NCBI GenBank assembly: GCA_027315345.1
Contig: DAHUYE010000013.1
Location: 1-64,000 of the forward strand
Reading direction: 5' to 3'
DNA: 64,000 nt
DNA from: Actinomycetota bacterium
GTDB lineage: Bacteria > Actinomycetota > Acidimicrobiia > Acidimicrobiales > JAJPHE01
The notes under the pieces were generated by a model. It saw only the letters and a program-made list of their open reading frames with translations, searched no databases and had not been told where the DNA came from. The position numbers and the translations under genes are program-made. Positions 9,801 to 17,710 of this stretch are shown here, one piece after another. Within the stretch, counting starts at the first letter, position 1. Each line of letters opens with the position of its first letter.

Positions 9801-11365
9801 CCGTCGGTCCTCTGCGCGGCGGCCAGGACCCGCCGCTCGGCCAAGAGACCCCCGGCGGTGGCGTAGCGCTCGGCGCCGTGTTGGACATAGACCGAGGCTC
9901 CATCGCCGGCCCGGCGGAGGCGCTCGGGGACCTCGAATGCGCCCGGCACGGCCAGGCTGACCACCCCCAGCTCGGCAGCCCGATCACCGACAGCTGCGCC
10001 CACCAGGCCGTCCACCCGGGCCAGAAGATCCTCGGGGGTGGACTCGGCCCGCACCGGCAGGGCGAGGGTCACGGCCCGGGCCAGGTCGTAGCGGGTCCAG
10101 GTGGAATGGGTGGTCTCCACCGCCTCGATGGCCCCGGCCAGAACCTCCTCGTCGGAGGGCACCGGGGCGAGATCGGCGTCGTGGAACAGGCGGGCCTCGG
10201 TGGCCTTGGCCCAGACCTCGGTCAGGCTGGCCCCAACCCGGTCCCTGGTCTCGGCCGCCCACCGGGCCAGGGCCTCGGCGGTGGTCTCGGCGCCGTCCTT
10301 GCGCTGGCGGGTCTGGAGGGTGGCCCAGTCAGCCATGCGGGCCCTCATCCACTGGCTCGGCTCGGCTCCGTGAGCCTCGGTGTAGGCGGTGACCATCTTC
10401 GCCAGCTGACCCTTGACCTGGGTCCGACGGGAGCTGAACAGGGAGCAGATCTCCTCGTCCACGCCCACGATCTCCCGGGGCCCGCCCTCGACTCGGACCT
10501 CGTGGTGGACTCCCAAGTCCCGCTCCAAGGCGGCTTCGCGGACCCGGTCGTAGATGGCCCCGGCCGACGCCGCGGCCCGGTAGATGGCCCGCCCATCCAA
10601 GGACCGCCACTGGCCGTCGGCGCAGCGAACCCGGTTCAACACCGCGTTGTGGGTGTGTATCTGTACATCCCCGGCCCGGGACATGCGGTGGTCAAACGAA
10701 GCCACCACCCAGCCGGTGGTGTCGACCTGGCGGATGCCGTTGTAGCCCGTGCGTGACCAGGCCGCCTCCCGCTCCAGGTAGGCCAGAGCCGCTTCTACGC
10801 CTTCGTGATGGGCGGCCCAGATTGCCTCCCGCCCGGCGGTATCAGCCGCCGCCCACAGCACGCTTACCGATTTCGGGGGACTGAACGTCAAATCGAAGCC
10901 GGCCACCGACCGACGCTCCCCGCCCCGGCGGATGGCGGCCTCCCGCTTGGTCCACTCCTCGGATAGCAGCGCCTCGTTGGCCTCCCGTTCGGCCTCGATG
11001 GTGGCCGAGCTCTCGGCATTGGCCACCATCTCGGCTTGGCGGATGACCCAGTCCCGCCCGGCCCGGGCCCTGTGCTCTCTGCGGGCCGCCTCCAGGCGTT
11101 CGGATAGGGGCCGGTAGATACGCGGGGAGCGACCCAGGAGGATTGGTTCGGTGGGATGAAGGAGCAGGCCATAGACCCGGTGCATCTCTTCCTCGCTCAC
11201 CGTCCCGGACAGGCCGAGCTCGGAATAGGCGGCGCGCCCGGACCACCGTCCCGGGGACTCGCCCCGGGCCACGTCGGCGGAGTAGTAGTCCTCGGCTCCG
11301 GCGGAGACCTGCTCGGCCAGGTACCGCCAACCCCCACCGGCGAAGATGCGCCCGATACTCAGCAT
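6851..11365 (-). CDS. MobF-type (TrwC/TraI-like) conjugative relaxase-helicase
   Basis: This protein would nick and unwind the transfer origin of a conjugative or mobilisable element. I start it at the ATG at 11365, giving MLSIGRIFAGGGWRYLAEQV, the usual beginning of TrwC-like relaxases; upstream codons are out of character. Paired tyrosines (EDYYSAD, Y27/Y28) are the likely nicking residues. The metal triad reads FDH (226), then IHTH (237, 239), with the same 11-residue spacing as in TrwC. A superfamily I helicase follows: Walker A GPAGVGKTT at 562-570, Walker B VILDEAAMAS, MGDHHQLEAP, and the C-terminal TVHSSQGATAEA and YVGLTRG motifs. The last 400 residues are charged and coiled-coil-like. 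It is 1504 residues and looks intact. No coupling ATPase or type IV secretion genes are visible nearby, so the element is either only mobilisable or extends left of the window. Confidence 0.93.
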   Translation of the reverse strand: MLSIGRIFAGGGWRYLAEQVSAGAEDYYSADVARGESPGRWSGRAAYSELGLSGTVSEEEMHRVYGLLLHPTEPILLGRSPRIYRPLSERLEAARREHRARAGRDWVIRQAEMVANAESSATIEAEREANEALLSEEWTKREAAIRRGGERRSVAGFDLTFSPPKSVSVLWAAADTAGREAIWAAHHEGVEAALAYLEREAAWSRTGYNGIRQVDTTGWVVASFDHRMSRAGDVQIHTHNAVLNRVRCADGQWRSLDGRAIYRAAASAGAIYDRVREAALERDLGVHHEVRVEGGPREIVGVDEEICSLFSSRRTQVKGQLAKMVTAYTEAHGAEPSQWMRARMADWATLQTRQRKDGAETTAEALARWAAETRDRVGASLTEVWAKATEARLFHDADLAPVPSDEEVLAGAIEAVETTHSTWTRYDLARAVTLALPVRAESTPEDLLARVDGLVGAAVGDRAAELGVVSLAVPGAFEVPERLRRAGDGASVYVQHGAERYATAGGLLAERRVLAAAQRTDGPVVTGRRVGNVLRQAGLGLDQELAVRGLLGSGRPVEAVLGPAGVGKTTTMGVLARAWSSSGRPVMGLAPSETAARMLGDAAGIHALNTAKLCWEHAHAAPEERADPAWQRQFGMAPGALVILDEAAMASRMVLDEVTRLTTAAGAKLVLMGDHHQLEAPEASGLFRHLVETLGATELTQVRRFAAAWEAAASLRLRAGDVTVLEEYELRSRITGGSVEEMEAAILEAALADTARGRATFVLVDTNEAAAGLSGRFRDALVEAGRVDDAVTVALADGNRAGVGDRIVTRQNARSATTSAGSWVANRDRWAVIGVHADGITAARLDSAGRPVPERVELAASYLATSAELAYVGTVHSSQGATAEATHVLISASTSRAGLYVGLTRGALANHAYVICTRPEGADQDGPLQDPLAVLAGILEREEDPLARSALATAEAEARRAVSLASLFPIWSDLLAEAGRERWMAVLSARYDTSLARAMVEADAWGTLAARLATIEAAGMDAGAALVDAAGLRGLEDAGDIAAVLHWRLRGSERSAHLVGSASFTELCPSYGSDLDATLAQVAAAMDARVAVLAEEVATDQPAWATGLGLCPQDDAASWLARAGAVAGYREAFGWDDPTEALGPRPPVTRADARAWWERAALALGHAEAPTLAGLPTEHLEAMIQAAQAQPAPPSVATELAERYAQRRATQTAEGVARLAGNAARAAGQARWAAELADQITTLEAAHAQRVAWSGEAGRRAAQVGAARAELSARQEARAQAPRGSWSEVRLHRAIADARLSVDSMTRVANDQEEIASGLSEEIEAARTNLERLVRLRPAVRAAAQRVSAEAGLARRIDALDAELAVSRMDRSGLRGRARAAALSEREALAQGHPELIEPAERPGRWAALAEDAAARHDQAVGKAERQVHKLEAERQEYLDLARQCREELGTRQSHLEALLSRVGSPDQANLVPDDPPTPASPQMDEHLMAARLTPQLRPPQIEP

Positions 11366-11698
11366 CACCGGGATACATGGGCCACCGGGAGCCCAGATTG
11401 AAAAAAATCCCCGTGACCTGGGACTCCCGCCCCGGTGCGGGTCCGCGCCCCGGGTGTTCGCCGAGATCATTTCAATGCAAGGGTGTGCCAACACCCGACC
11501 TTGACTTTGGGGGTTCTGACCGCGACGGGAAATCAGACCGAGACGGCCCAGAACCGGGCGCGGCCTCCCAGCCGGAGCCGCCGACGGGTATCGGCCCAGT
11601 CACCTCCCGCTGCTGCGCTCGGACACCCTGGTGGCCACGGGGGTGGAGCGGGAGGGCCGAGCCCACTGGGCGCGGCGCACCCGTAGGCTCCGGCGGCG
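11366..11698. other. divergent intergenic region upstream of relaxase and oxygenase genes
   Basis: About 330 bases between two divergent starts. It must hold promoters for both genes and would be a natural place for a transfer origin. I cannot point to a convincing inverted repeat or nick site. I see no gene in it. Confidence 0.35.
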
Positions 11699-14152
11699 AT
11701 GACCGAGGCTGCCCGTGATCGCATTGCCACCCTGCTCTCGGAGACGCTGGACCAGGGCCGTTTCAGCGCCGCCCGGACCGTGCCGCCCGATAACCTGCAC
11801 CTCGAGGTGCGGGGAGTCGGCGCCCTCCGGCTCCCCCTGTCCCAGGCCCAGGCCAGGCGGCTTCACGCCCTCGGCCGGCCGGCCCGCTACGGCCGGGGCG
11901 AGCTGACTCTCCTCGATCCGGCAGTGCGCGACACGGCGGAGATCGCCAGGAGCAGGGTGAGGATCGACAAGCGGCGCTGGAACGCGACGCTGCTGCCGAT
12001 CCTGGACCGCCTACGGGAGGACCTCGGCCTGGCGGACGGCTGCCCGCTCAGCGCCGAGCTGCACTCGATGCTCGTGTACGGCCCGGGCCAGTTCTTCCTG
12101 CCCCACCAGGACTCCGAGAAGGAAGACGGGATGATCGGGACCCTGGTGGTGACGCTCCCCTCTCAGTTCACCGGCGGGGTGCTGCAGGTCGAGCACCGTG
12201 GGGAGATCGCGACCTACCGGGGATCGCGCCAGGGGTTGTCGTTCGTGGCCTTCTACGCCGACTGCCACCACCAGATCAAGCCGGTCAAGTCCGGGTACCG
12301 GGTCGTGCTCACTTACAACCTCACGCTGCGCGGCGACACCACACCTCTGGGCGCCGAAGGCGACCCCGAGCTGGTGGGGCAGCTGGCGCGGTGCGTGGAC
12401 CGGCACTTCGCAGGGGACGAGGGGCCGAACCGCCTCGTCTACCTGCTCGATCACCAGTACACGCCCCGAGGGCTGGGCTGGTCGGCTCTCAAGGGAGCTG
12501 ACGCCAGTCGGGTGGCGTCGCTGCGGGCCGCGGCGGAGCGTGCCGGCTGTGAGGCCGTCCTGGGGCTGGCGGACGTGCACGAGACATGGAGCGCTTTCGA
12601 GAGCGACCGGTGGGACGGGCCCTGGTCCCGGGGCCGCCGATACGGCCGCTGGCAGACGTGGTGCGACGCGGACGACGACTGGGACCACGACGAGGGCGAT
12701 GACGAGCGGGAAGACAGGCCGTCCGACGAGGCCGCATCCGACGACTACGACCTCGAGGAGCTGATCGAGTGCGAGGTCACGCTGGACAGCTGGCTCGAGC
12801 CATCCGGGCGCCGCATGGAGAAGCTGGGCCTCTCCATCCGGGAGGATGAGCTGAGCGCCTCCACCCCGTCGGGGGATCTGAGCCCCTACGCCCAGGAGTA
12901 CGAGGGCTACATGGGTAACTGGGGCAACACCTTGGACCGCTGGTACCACCGCGGGGCGGTGGTGATCTGGCCCCGCAGCCGGGACTTCGCGGTGCGCGCC
13001 GAGATCTCTCCGTCCTGGGCCATGGACTCGCTCTCGGAGCGCATCGGCCGAGGTGATCTGGCCGGGGCCAGGCAGGCCGTCGTTATGTTGGTGCCGTTCT
13101 GGGACCGGCTGGCCGCCCGGGTGGAGGGCAGAGGCTTCCTGGCCAAGACCCTGCGCACGGCACGCCTGCTCGACGAGCCGGCGTTGGCCACCATGTTGCT
13201 GGGGCCGTTCAGGCTGGAGGCGCTGGGGCTCGGTAACGCCAAGGCGTGGAGGGCCCTGGTCGAGCGCTACGGGCAGCGATGGGCGGCGCAGCTGGTGGCG
13301 TCCTGGTCCGACCGGCGCCGCTACCTCCGTCACGGCACGAGCCGCCAAGCTTGGGCCGCCGGCCTGGCGCGGTTGTGCGCGGCGCTCCACGACGGTGGGG
13401 GTCCGGGGACGGAGGCGGCTGTGGTCCTTCTCCGTGAGTCCTGGAGGTGGCTGAGCGGGGCCGTCGAGGGGGCGGTCGAGTTCGACACGCCGAGCAGGCG
13501 GGTGAAGACCCTGGCCGAGCTGGGCCCCCCGGCGGCGGCGCTGCTGGAGGGCGCGGCGCTTGCCGGCGCCGTCGACCTGCGCGACGAGGTGGTCGGGCTC
13601 CTCTGCGGCAACGGCCAGGACGTCGTCGCCTGTGCCATGGCTGCCCTGCGGGCCGCTCCGGCCTCGGGGTGGGCCGCCGCCGGCCTCGACGCCGTGGCCA
13701 AGCAGTGCCGCCAGATTCTGGAGGAGCGGGTCGGCCGCCCCGCCCGGGCGAGTGAGGACTGGTCCATCCAGCCTCCGGCGGGCTGTGAGTGTGAGCTGTG
13801 TAAGACCCTGGGCGGGTTCCTGGCCGACCCGGCCCGCAGAGTCTTCGAGTGGCCCCTGGCCAAGGATCGCCGCGCCCATGTGCATCACCGGATCGACAGC
13901 GCCGAGCTGCCAGTCGATCATCGCACCCGGCGCACCGGGAGGCCCTACACGCTGGTGCTGACGAAGACCGAAGACCTCTTCCGGCGGGAGAAGCGGGCGC
14001 GCCGCCGCGACGAGACCGACCTGGCTTGGCTCGAAAAGAGCTTGTCCCCCACGGCGCGGCCACGCCCGGCCCGCTCGGAGGCTCAGGGCCCAGGGGTGCC
14101 AGCGGATGGCGCAGCTGTTCGGCGCGGGAGTCGCGCCGCCTCGCAAAGGTAG
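11699..14152 (+). CDS. large 2-oxoglutarate/Fe(II) oxygenase-family protein
   Basis: Residues about 110-215 contain a complete double-stranded beta-helix oxygenase core: FFLPHQDSEK supplies H136 and D138, ADCHHQ supplies the distal His (190 or 191), and KSGYRVVLTYNL supplies R201 for 2-oxoglutarate. Such enzymes hydroxylate proteins or small molecules in the cytoplasm; the substrate here is unknown. A strongly acidic linker (residues about 320-350, rich in Asp/Glu) leads to a 450-residue helical C-terminal part. Near its end is a CECELCK cluster that could bind zinc. At 817 residues it is much longer than a minimal prolyl-hydroxylase-like domain. The ATG at 11699 starts 330 bases from the divergent relaxase. 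I infer it is element cargo. A possible role in protein modification rests only on fold similarity. Confidence 0.75.
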   Translation: MTEAARDRIATLLSETLDQGRFSAARTVPPDNLHLEVRGVGALRLPLSQAQARRLHALGRPARYGRGELTLLDPAVRDTAEIARSRVRIDKRRWNATLLPILDRLREDLGLADGCPLSAELHSMLVYGPGQFFLPHQDSEKEDGMIGTLVVTLPSQFTGGVLQVEHRGEIATYRGSRQGLSFVAFYADCHHQIKPVKSGYRVVLTYNLTLRGDTTPLGAEGDPELVGQLARCVDRHFAGDEGPNRLVYLLDHQYTPRGLGWSALKGADASRVASLRAAAERAGCEAVLGLADVHETWSAFESDRWDGPWSRGRRYGRWQTWCDADDDWDHDEGDDEREDRPSDEAASDDYDLEELIECEVTLDSWLEPSGRRMEKLGLSIREDELSASTPSGDLSPYAQEYEGYMGNWGNTLDRWYHRGAVVIWPRSRDFAVRAEISPSWAMDSLSERIGRGDLAGARQAVVMLVPFWDRLAARVEGRGFLAKTLRTARLLDEPALATMLLGPFRLEALGLGNAKAWRALVERYGQRWAAQLVASWSDRRRYLRHGTSRQAWAAGLARLCAALHDGGGPGTEAAVVLLRESWRWLSGAVEGAVEFDTPSRRVKTLAELGPPAAALLEGAALAGAVDLRDEVVGLLCGNGQDVVACAMAALRAAPASGWAAAGLDAVAKQCRQILEERVGRPARASEDWSIQPPAGCECELCKTLGGFLADPARRVFEWPLAKDRRAHVHHRIDSAELPVDHRTRRTGRPYTLVLTKTEDLFRREKRARRRDETDLAWLEKSLSPTARPRPARSEAQGPGVPADGAAVRRGSRAASQR

Positions 14153-14690
14153 CGGGGGACCTCGCGCCGGCCGGTGACGGCCCGGCGCTCCAGGGCGAGG
14201 GACCCCGGCGGGTCGACGCCCCCGTCCCTCCGCCACCAGCAGCCTCGGGCGGCGTGATCGATGTGCCAGGGGCCGCGCTGCGGCGGAAGCGACGGGGCCA
14301 GCCGCCGACGGGGTGCCTGACTGGCGCCACGAGGCGCCTCCGGCGCCGGACCGGAGTGATGGCGAGGGCGTTGACCGAAGCCAGGGTGGCAACGCTCGTG
14401 GCTAGTCAGGGGGATCTTTTTCAATCCGGCCCTTCTTGCAGCCCAGGTATGTGGTTGAGGGGCGAGATGCGCCCCCGGTCAAGAGGGCGGGCGGGTCAGG
14501 TGGGGAGGAAGGCGATGTCCAGGCGGACGAAGCTCTTCGAGCTCGGTGTTCGGGAGGCAAGCGAAGACCTGGGCCGGCGCGTCGGGTGGTTGGGGCGGCC
14601 CGAGACAGGAGCTGCATGATGCAGCCCGTTCGGGGCGGACGGACCCGGCCTTCATCGGATCCCCCCGCTTCTCTTCAGCCCGTCACGCCC
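14153..14690. other. gap with no gene seen
   Basis: About 540 bases between the oxygenase and the small HTH gene. Open frames run through it on both strands, including an upstream extension of the HTH frame, but none carries a recognisable domain. No tRNA or repeat is seen. Confidence 0.35.
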
Positions 14691-14882
14691 ATGGCCCGGT
14701 GGATGTCCGTGAAGGACATCGCCACGGACCTGTCGATCTCGATTCACACCGCCTACAAGTGGTCTTCCCGAGGTGAGCCGTGGTTCCCGCGAACTATTCG
14801 CCTTCGAAACGGAGATCTCCGGGTCCGGCGCGATTGGTATGAGGTCTGGCTGGCCGGATTGGAAACGCCAGCGAGCCCATGA
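14691..14882 (+). CDS. small excisionase-like HTH DNA-binding protein
   Basis: A 63-residue protein with a winged-helix pattern typical of excisionase and MerR-like small regulators: WMSVKDIATDLSISIHTAYK is the helix-turn-helix, followed by the wing TIRLRNGDLRVRRDWYEVWL. Such proteins assist a tyrosine integrase in excision or act as element regulators. I start it at the ATG at 14691; the frame stays open upstream, but that part has no domain. It lies 1.1 kb inside the tRNA-Ser(GGA) scar at 16020-16077, a plausible place for a recombination directionality factor. No matching intact integrase is in the window. Confidence 0.6.
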   Translation: MARWMSVKDIATDLSISIHTAYKWSSRGEPWFPRTIRLRNGDLRVRRDWYEVWLAGLETPASP

Positions 14883-14974
14883 GCTGGGCCGGCCAGCAGA
14901 TTCTTCTCAAGGTTCCGACCGGAGCTGCCGATAACGGCCGTAGCTGGGAGTCTGAGCTTGGGGGGACCCCCTTG

Positions 14975-14993
14975 GTACGTCTAGGATACGTAC
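14975..14993 (+). promoter_or_regulatory. inverted-repeat operator abutting the antitoxin start
   Basis: GTACGT and ACGTAC flank seven bases and end directly before the ATG at 14994. A TAGGAT hexamer (14982-14987) inside the repeat can serve as -10, with TTGGGG at 14958-14963 as -35. This would put the transcript start on the A of the ATG, so the message would be leaderless. Autorepression by the RHH antitoxin at this site is the usual pattern and is inferred here. Confidence 0.6.
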
Positions 14994-15272
14994 ATGGGTG
15001 ATACGACCCTCACGGGCCGATTGAACTTCCGCCTGACACCCGAACAGGAGCGTGCCCTTCGCCAGGCGGCTGCGCTCGCCGGCCAGTCCGTGTCGGGCTT
15101 CGTTCTGTCCTCGGCGGTGGAACACGCCCAGGAGCTGCTCGAACGGGCCAATCGCATCGAGCTGTCAGCTCAAGCCTTCCAGGCCTTCTCGGCCGAGCTG
15201 GACAAGCCGGCCCAGGCTGTCCCAGAGCTGGCCGCGCTCTTGCGGCGGCACAGCCAGATCCCGTCCGCTTGA
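14994..15272 (+). CDS. ribbon-helix-helix antitoxin of a GNAT toxin pair (TacA/DUF1778-like)
   Basis: A 92-residue protein. The N-terminal TLTGRLNFRLTPEQERALRQ followed by a helix and AGQSVSGFVLSSAVEHAQEL is the DUF1778 ribbon-helix-helix pattern that binds the operator as a dimer. The C-terminal helix (IELSAQAFQAFSAELDKP) matches the region that neutralises TacT-type toxins. Its stop overlaps the toxin gene by four bases, so translation is coupled. The palindrome directly upstream is the likely site of autorepression. Confidence 0.85.
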   Translation: MGDTTLTGRLNFRLTPEQERALRQAAALAGQSVSGFVLSSAVEHAQELLERANRIELSAQAFQAFSAELDKPAQAVPELAALLRRHSQIPSA

Positions 15273-15775
15273 GTGACCCGGGGCTGCGCCCGGTCGAGCT
15301 GCTCGACCGCCGGCTGCACGACTCACAGGTCTTCGAGTGCGGTGTCCGGGAGCTGGATGACTGGTTGCATCACACCGCACTGACGGCCGCGGCCGCGGGG
15401 ACAGCGGCCACCTGGGTGCTGTGTCGGGGCCGGCGGGTGGTGGGCTACTACGCCCTGGCCATGGGGAGTGTCGAGCACGAGGGAGCTCCGTCCCGTCTTC
15501 GCCGGGGCCAGCCCGATCCGGTGCCGGTGCTCCTCATTGCCCGCCTGGCAATCGACCGGTCCGAACAGGGTCACGGCCTCGGTGCCGACCTTCTCCGGGA
15601 CGCCCTGCTCCGCAGCCTGACCGGTGCCCGCCATTACGGCGCCCGAGCGATCATCGTCGACGCCATCGATGATGCCGCGGCCGGCTTCTACGCCCGCTTC
15701 GGCTTCCTGCCCCTGGGCGGTGGCGGGCGCCTCTATCGCCGGATCAGTGACATCGAGGCCGCCATCAGCGACTGA
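15269..15775 (+). CDS. GNAT toxin (TacT-like tRNA acetyltransferase)
   Basis: A 168-residue single GNAT domain. It has the toxin-family signatures: an N-terminal FECGVRELDDWLHHTA, the strand RRVVGYYALA, the acetyl-CoA loop RSEQGHGLGADLL and a C-terminal FYARFGFLPL containing the catalytic-region Tyr. Toxins of this family acetylate the amino group of charged tRNAs and block translation; whether this one does so is inferred from the family and from pairing with a DUF1778 antitoxin. It starts at a non-ATG codon overlapping the antitoxin stop. It sits just inside the right edge of the relaxase-bearing region, where it could stabilise the element. A second pair lies at 19200-19963. Confidence 0.85.
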   Translation: MSDPGLRPVELLDRRLHDSQVFECGVRELDDWLHHTALTAAAAGTAATWVLCRGRRVVGYYALAMGSVEHEGAPSRLRRGQPDPVPVLLIARLAIDRSEQGHGLGADLLRDALLRSLTGARHYGARAIIVDAIDDAAAGFYARFGFLPLGGGGRLYRRISDIEAAISD

Positions 15776-16019
15776 ACGACCGAGCGCGTACGCCGAGGCC
15801 CCCGCCGCCGAGGGTGCCAGCGGAGGCGAACCTCATAAGCTCGCCCTGACATGCACGGTCGCCCGCCCTCGATACGCGCCAGCCGATTCCACTCCTATTC
15901 CACTGACTATGGCGAATCAGGGCCAAGAGTGGCAACCAGCGGCAAGTGGTGTTGGCAGAGAAAGTGCAGGTCAGAGGCCAAATTTCCAGTTCAAGGCTAT
16001 ATCTGACGTGGTTAGAGAG

Positions 16020-16077
16020 CAGCACTGGAAATGCTGTGTGGCGCAAGTCACCGTGGGTTCAAATCCCACCCTCTCCG
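16020..16077 (+). other. attachment-site scar: 3' fragment of a tRNA-Ser(GGA) gene
   Basis: From 16020 the sequence folds as the anticodon arm (CAGCA, loop CTGGAAA with anticodon GGA, TGCTG), then a serine-type long variable arm, a T arm and the 3' acceptor strand CCTCTCC plus G. The expected 5' half with GGAGAGG is absent upstream. This is what remains at the far end of an element that integrated at the anticodon loop of a tRNA gene. Accessory genes lie to the left and chromosomal tadA directly to the right, so it probably marks the right boundary of the relaxase-bearing element. Confidence 0.75.
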
Positions 16078-16249
16078 CTGAATCGCCTGGTGCGACGCGC
16101 CCGGTGACCGCCCGAGGCGGCCCCGGCCCATCCCCCGGCGCGGAGCGGCCGGACGGTCCCAGCCCCGCCCGGACGTTCACGCAATAGCTCGGAGCGTCCG
16201 CCGCCCCCGTGTTGAGGGATTCGACAGTTATGGGGCGGATTCCTTCCGG

Positions 16250-16786
16250 GTGGGGGCCTCTAGCCTCGGCCGGGTGGGAAAGGCGAGGCAGGACGAAACC
16301 GCTCCAGCCCGACCGGAGGCCGGCCCGGCCATCTCCGAGGACGAGGCCATGGGGCTGGCCCTGGTCGAGGCGGCCCTCGCCCCCGGCCACGGGGACGTGC
16401 CGGTGGGGGCCGTGGTGCTCGACGGGGCGGGCCGGGTGGTGGCCCGGCGCCACAACGAGCGGGAGCTGACGGGTGATCCCACCGCCCATGCCGAGATGCT
16501 GGCCCTGCGGGATGCCGCCGCCGCCTTCGAGGGCTGGCGTCTGCTGGGGGCGACTGTGGTCTGCACCCTGGAGCCCTGCCCGATGTGCGCCGGCGCCCTG
16601 GTGGCGGCCCGGGTCCGGCGGCTGATCTACGCCGCCACCGACCCCAAGGCCGGGGCCTGCGGGAGCCTGATGAACCTGTGCGCCGACCCGAGGCTGAACC
16701 ACTCCGTGGAGGTCGTGGCCGGGCTGAGGGGGGAGGAGGCGTCGGCGCAGCTGAAGGCCTTCTTCGCCGGACGCCGGTCCCGCTAG
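16250..16786 (+). CDS. tadA: tRNA-specific adenosine deaminase
   Basis: A zinc-dependent deaminase that converts adenosine-34 to inosine in tRNA-Arg(ACG). The catalytic motif HAEMLALRDA supplies the His ligand and proton-shuttling Glu, and LEPCPMCAGAL supplies the two Cys ligands. Downstream, DPKAGACGSLMNL and LNHSVEV match the TadA C-terminal region. At about 170-178 residues it is the family's length. The GTG at 16250 gives some 30 extra N-terminal residues; a later start is possible. It lies between the tRNA-Ser(GGA) scar and intact tRNA-Ser(CGA), 12 bases from the latter. It is chromosomal backbone and helps place the element boundaries. Confidence 0.93.
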   Translation: MGASSLGRVGKARQDETAPARPEAGPAISEDEAMGLALVEAALAPGHGDVPVGAVVLDGAGRVVARRHNERELTGDPTAHAEMLALRDAAAAFEGWRLLGATVVCTLEPCPMCAGALVAARVRRLIYAATDPKAGACGSLMNLCADPRLNHSVEVVAGLRGEEASAQLKAFFAGRRSR

Positions 16787-16798
16787 TCTCGAACGCCT

Positions 16799-16883
16799 GG
16801 AGGGATGCGAGAGCGGCCGAATCGGACGGTCTCGAAAACCGTTGTGGCGCAAGTCACCGTGGGTTCAAATCCCACTCCCTCCG
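16799..16883 (+). tRNA. tRNA-Ser (anticodon CGA)
   Basis: An 85-nt class II cloverleaf. The acceptor GGAGGGA pairs with TCCCTCC, with discriminator G. The anticodon arm is ACGGT-CTCGAAA-ACCGT, giving CGA. The long variable arm is built on GTG...CAC and the T arm is GTGGG-TTCAAAT-CCCAC. CCA is not encoded. Its 3' half is repeated at 20625, so it served as an integration target, and it remains intact. Confidence 0.95.
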
Positions 16884-16901
16884 CCGGGAGAAGTCCCAGT
16901 T

Positions 16902-16940
16902 CAGAGGCCCTCTCTGGAGTTGCTCCGGGGAGGGCCTCTG
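16902..16940 (+). terminator. hairpin terminator after tRNA-Ser
   Basis: CAGAGGCCCT at 16902-16911 pairs perfectly with AGGGCCTCTG at 16931-16940. A GTCGTT run rather than a clean T-tract follows. A less perfect copy of this hairpin (20673-20709) follows the duplicated tRNA end, so the duplication extends past the tRNA. Confidence 0.7.
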
Positions 16941-17000
16941 TCGTTGCCGGAGGTGGGTTCGGGGCGTCATCCTTGAGGGATCGCGTTTGAGGGACGGCGC

Positions 17001-17300
17001 GTGAGGGGCTCGTTGCGCGAGCGCAGCCCCGGTGTCTGGGAGCTCCGGGTGCGCACCGGGCGGGACCCGGTGACGGGCGCCTACGGCCAGGTGAGCCGGA
17101 CCTTCCGGGGCCCCAAGCGCCAGGCCGAAGCAGCTTTGGCCCGGCTCTCGGCCGAGGCGGCCGACGGCCGCCACGCCGGAACCGGCCAGACGGTCGGGTT
17201 CCTCCTCGACCAGTGGATCTCCCAACTGGAGGCTCAGGGTCGGGCTCCCAAGACCCTCGACGGCTACCGGTCGCTGATCAAGGCCCGGCTGCGTCCCTGA
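17001..17300 (+). pseudogene. tyrosine integrase, N-terminal fragment
   Basis: Ninety-nine residues. SLRERSPGVWELRVRTGRDP is an arm-type DNA-binding beta-sheet, and TVGFLLDQWISQLEAQGRAP followed by TLDGYRSLIKARLRP is the start of the core-binding SAM-like domain. The frame stops exactly where the core domain should continue, and the catalytic half is missing here. It reappears at 18762-19118. The location right after the tRNA fits an integrase next to its attachment site. Confidence 0.8.
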
Positions 17301-17454
17301 GCGGATCGAGTACGGCCTCGAGGAGGCACTCGAATTGCTTACCGCGTTGGAGGACGCTGGGCTGGCGCTATCGGCATCCGACCACTTGGCCGTAATGGCC
17401 GAGATCGAGCACGAAGTCGCTGTGCTGCAACGTAACCTTGGGTTCGATGGCTAG
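17299..17454 (+). pseudogene. 3' fragment of an unidentified gene
   Basis: In the frame overlapping the integrase stop, the sequence reads IEYGLEEALELLTALEDAGL and goes on through an Ala/Glu-rich helix to a TAG at 17454. It has coding character but no start codon, so its 5' part was lost at the junction near 17295. The stop overlaps the start of the next small gene. I cannot identify it. Confidence 0.35.
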
Positions 17455-17635
17455 TCCGCTACGACAGGTTCCCGACGGGCTCCTAAGGGCTCCCGAGGCC
17501 GCCAAGCGCCTGGGCATTCCGACCAAAGAGATGCTCCGACTGATGCTGTACCGCCAGATCCGGTACGTCATGGTCGAAGGCATCGCCCATGTCCCGGTCG
17601 ATGCCATCGAGGAGTACCGGGCCCAGGCGCCCTGA
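17447..17635 (+). CDS. small HTH (excisionase/DNA-binding) protein
   Basis: Sixty-two residues from the ATG at 17447, which overlaps the stop of the preceding fragment. [20 protein letters not shown] is a MerR/excisionase-type helix-turn-helix, and [20 protein letters not shown] is the following wing and final helix, the usual layout of helix_turn_helix-17 proteins. It may control recombination or the island's other genes. No intact integrase remains for it to serve. Confidence 0.55.
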   Translation: MASPLRQVPDGLLRAPEAAKRLGIPTKEMLRLMLYRQIRYVMVEGIAHVPVDAIEEYRAQAP

Positions 17636-17710
17636 TCCAGCGTTGACGGAAGCGGTGGAGTCCGCCAGCCAGGCGTTGGCGCTGCTCACGCCAGGGACAC
17701 TTCCGTAGCA

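Noticed and set aside
6851-11494. Upstream extension of the relaxase by 43 codons
   Set aside because: The added residues are not relaxase-like. MLSIGR at 11365 is the family's usual first segment.
12011-14392. 793-codon open frame on the minus strand opposite the oxygenase gene
   Set aside because: Pro/Arg/Gly-rich shadow translation of GC-rich coding DNA with no domain. The plus strand carries clear oxygenase motifs.
15993-16077. A complete tRNA-Ser(GGA) gene
   Set aside because: The 5' acceptor strand GGAGAGG and a proper D arm are absent at the expected distance, so only the 3' fragment is present.
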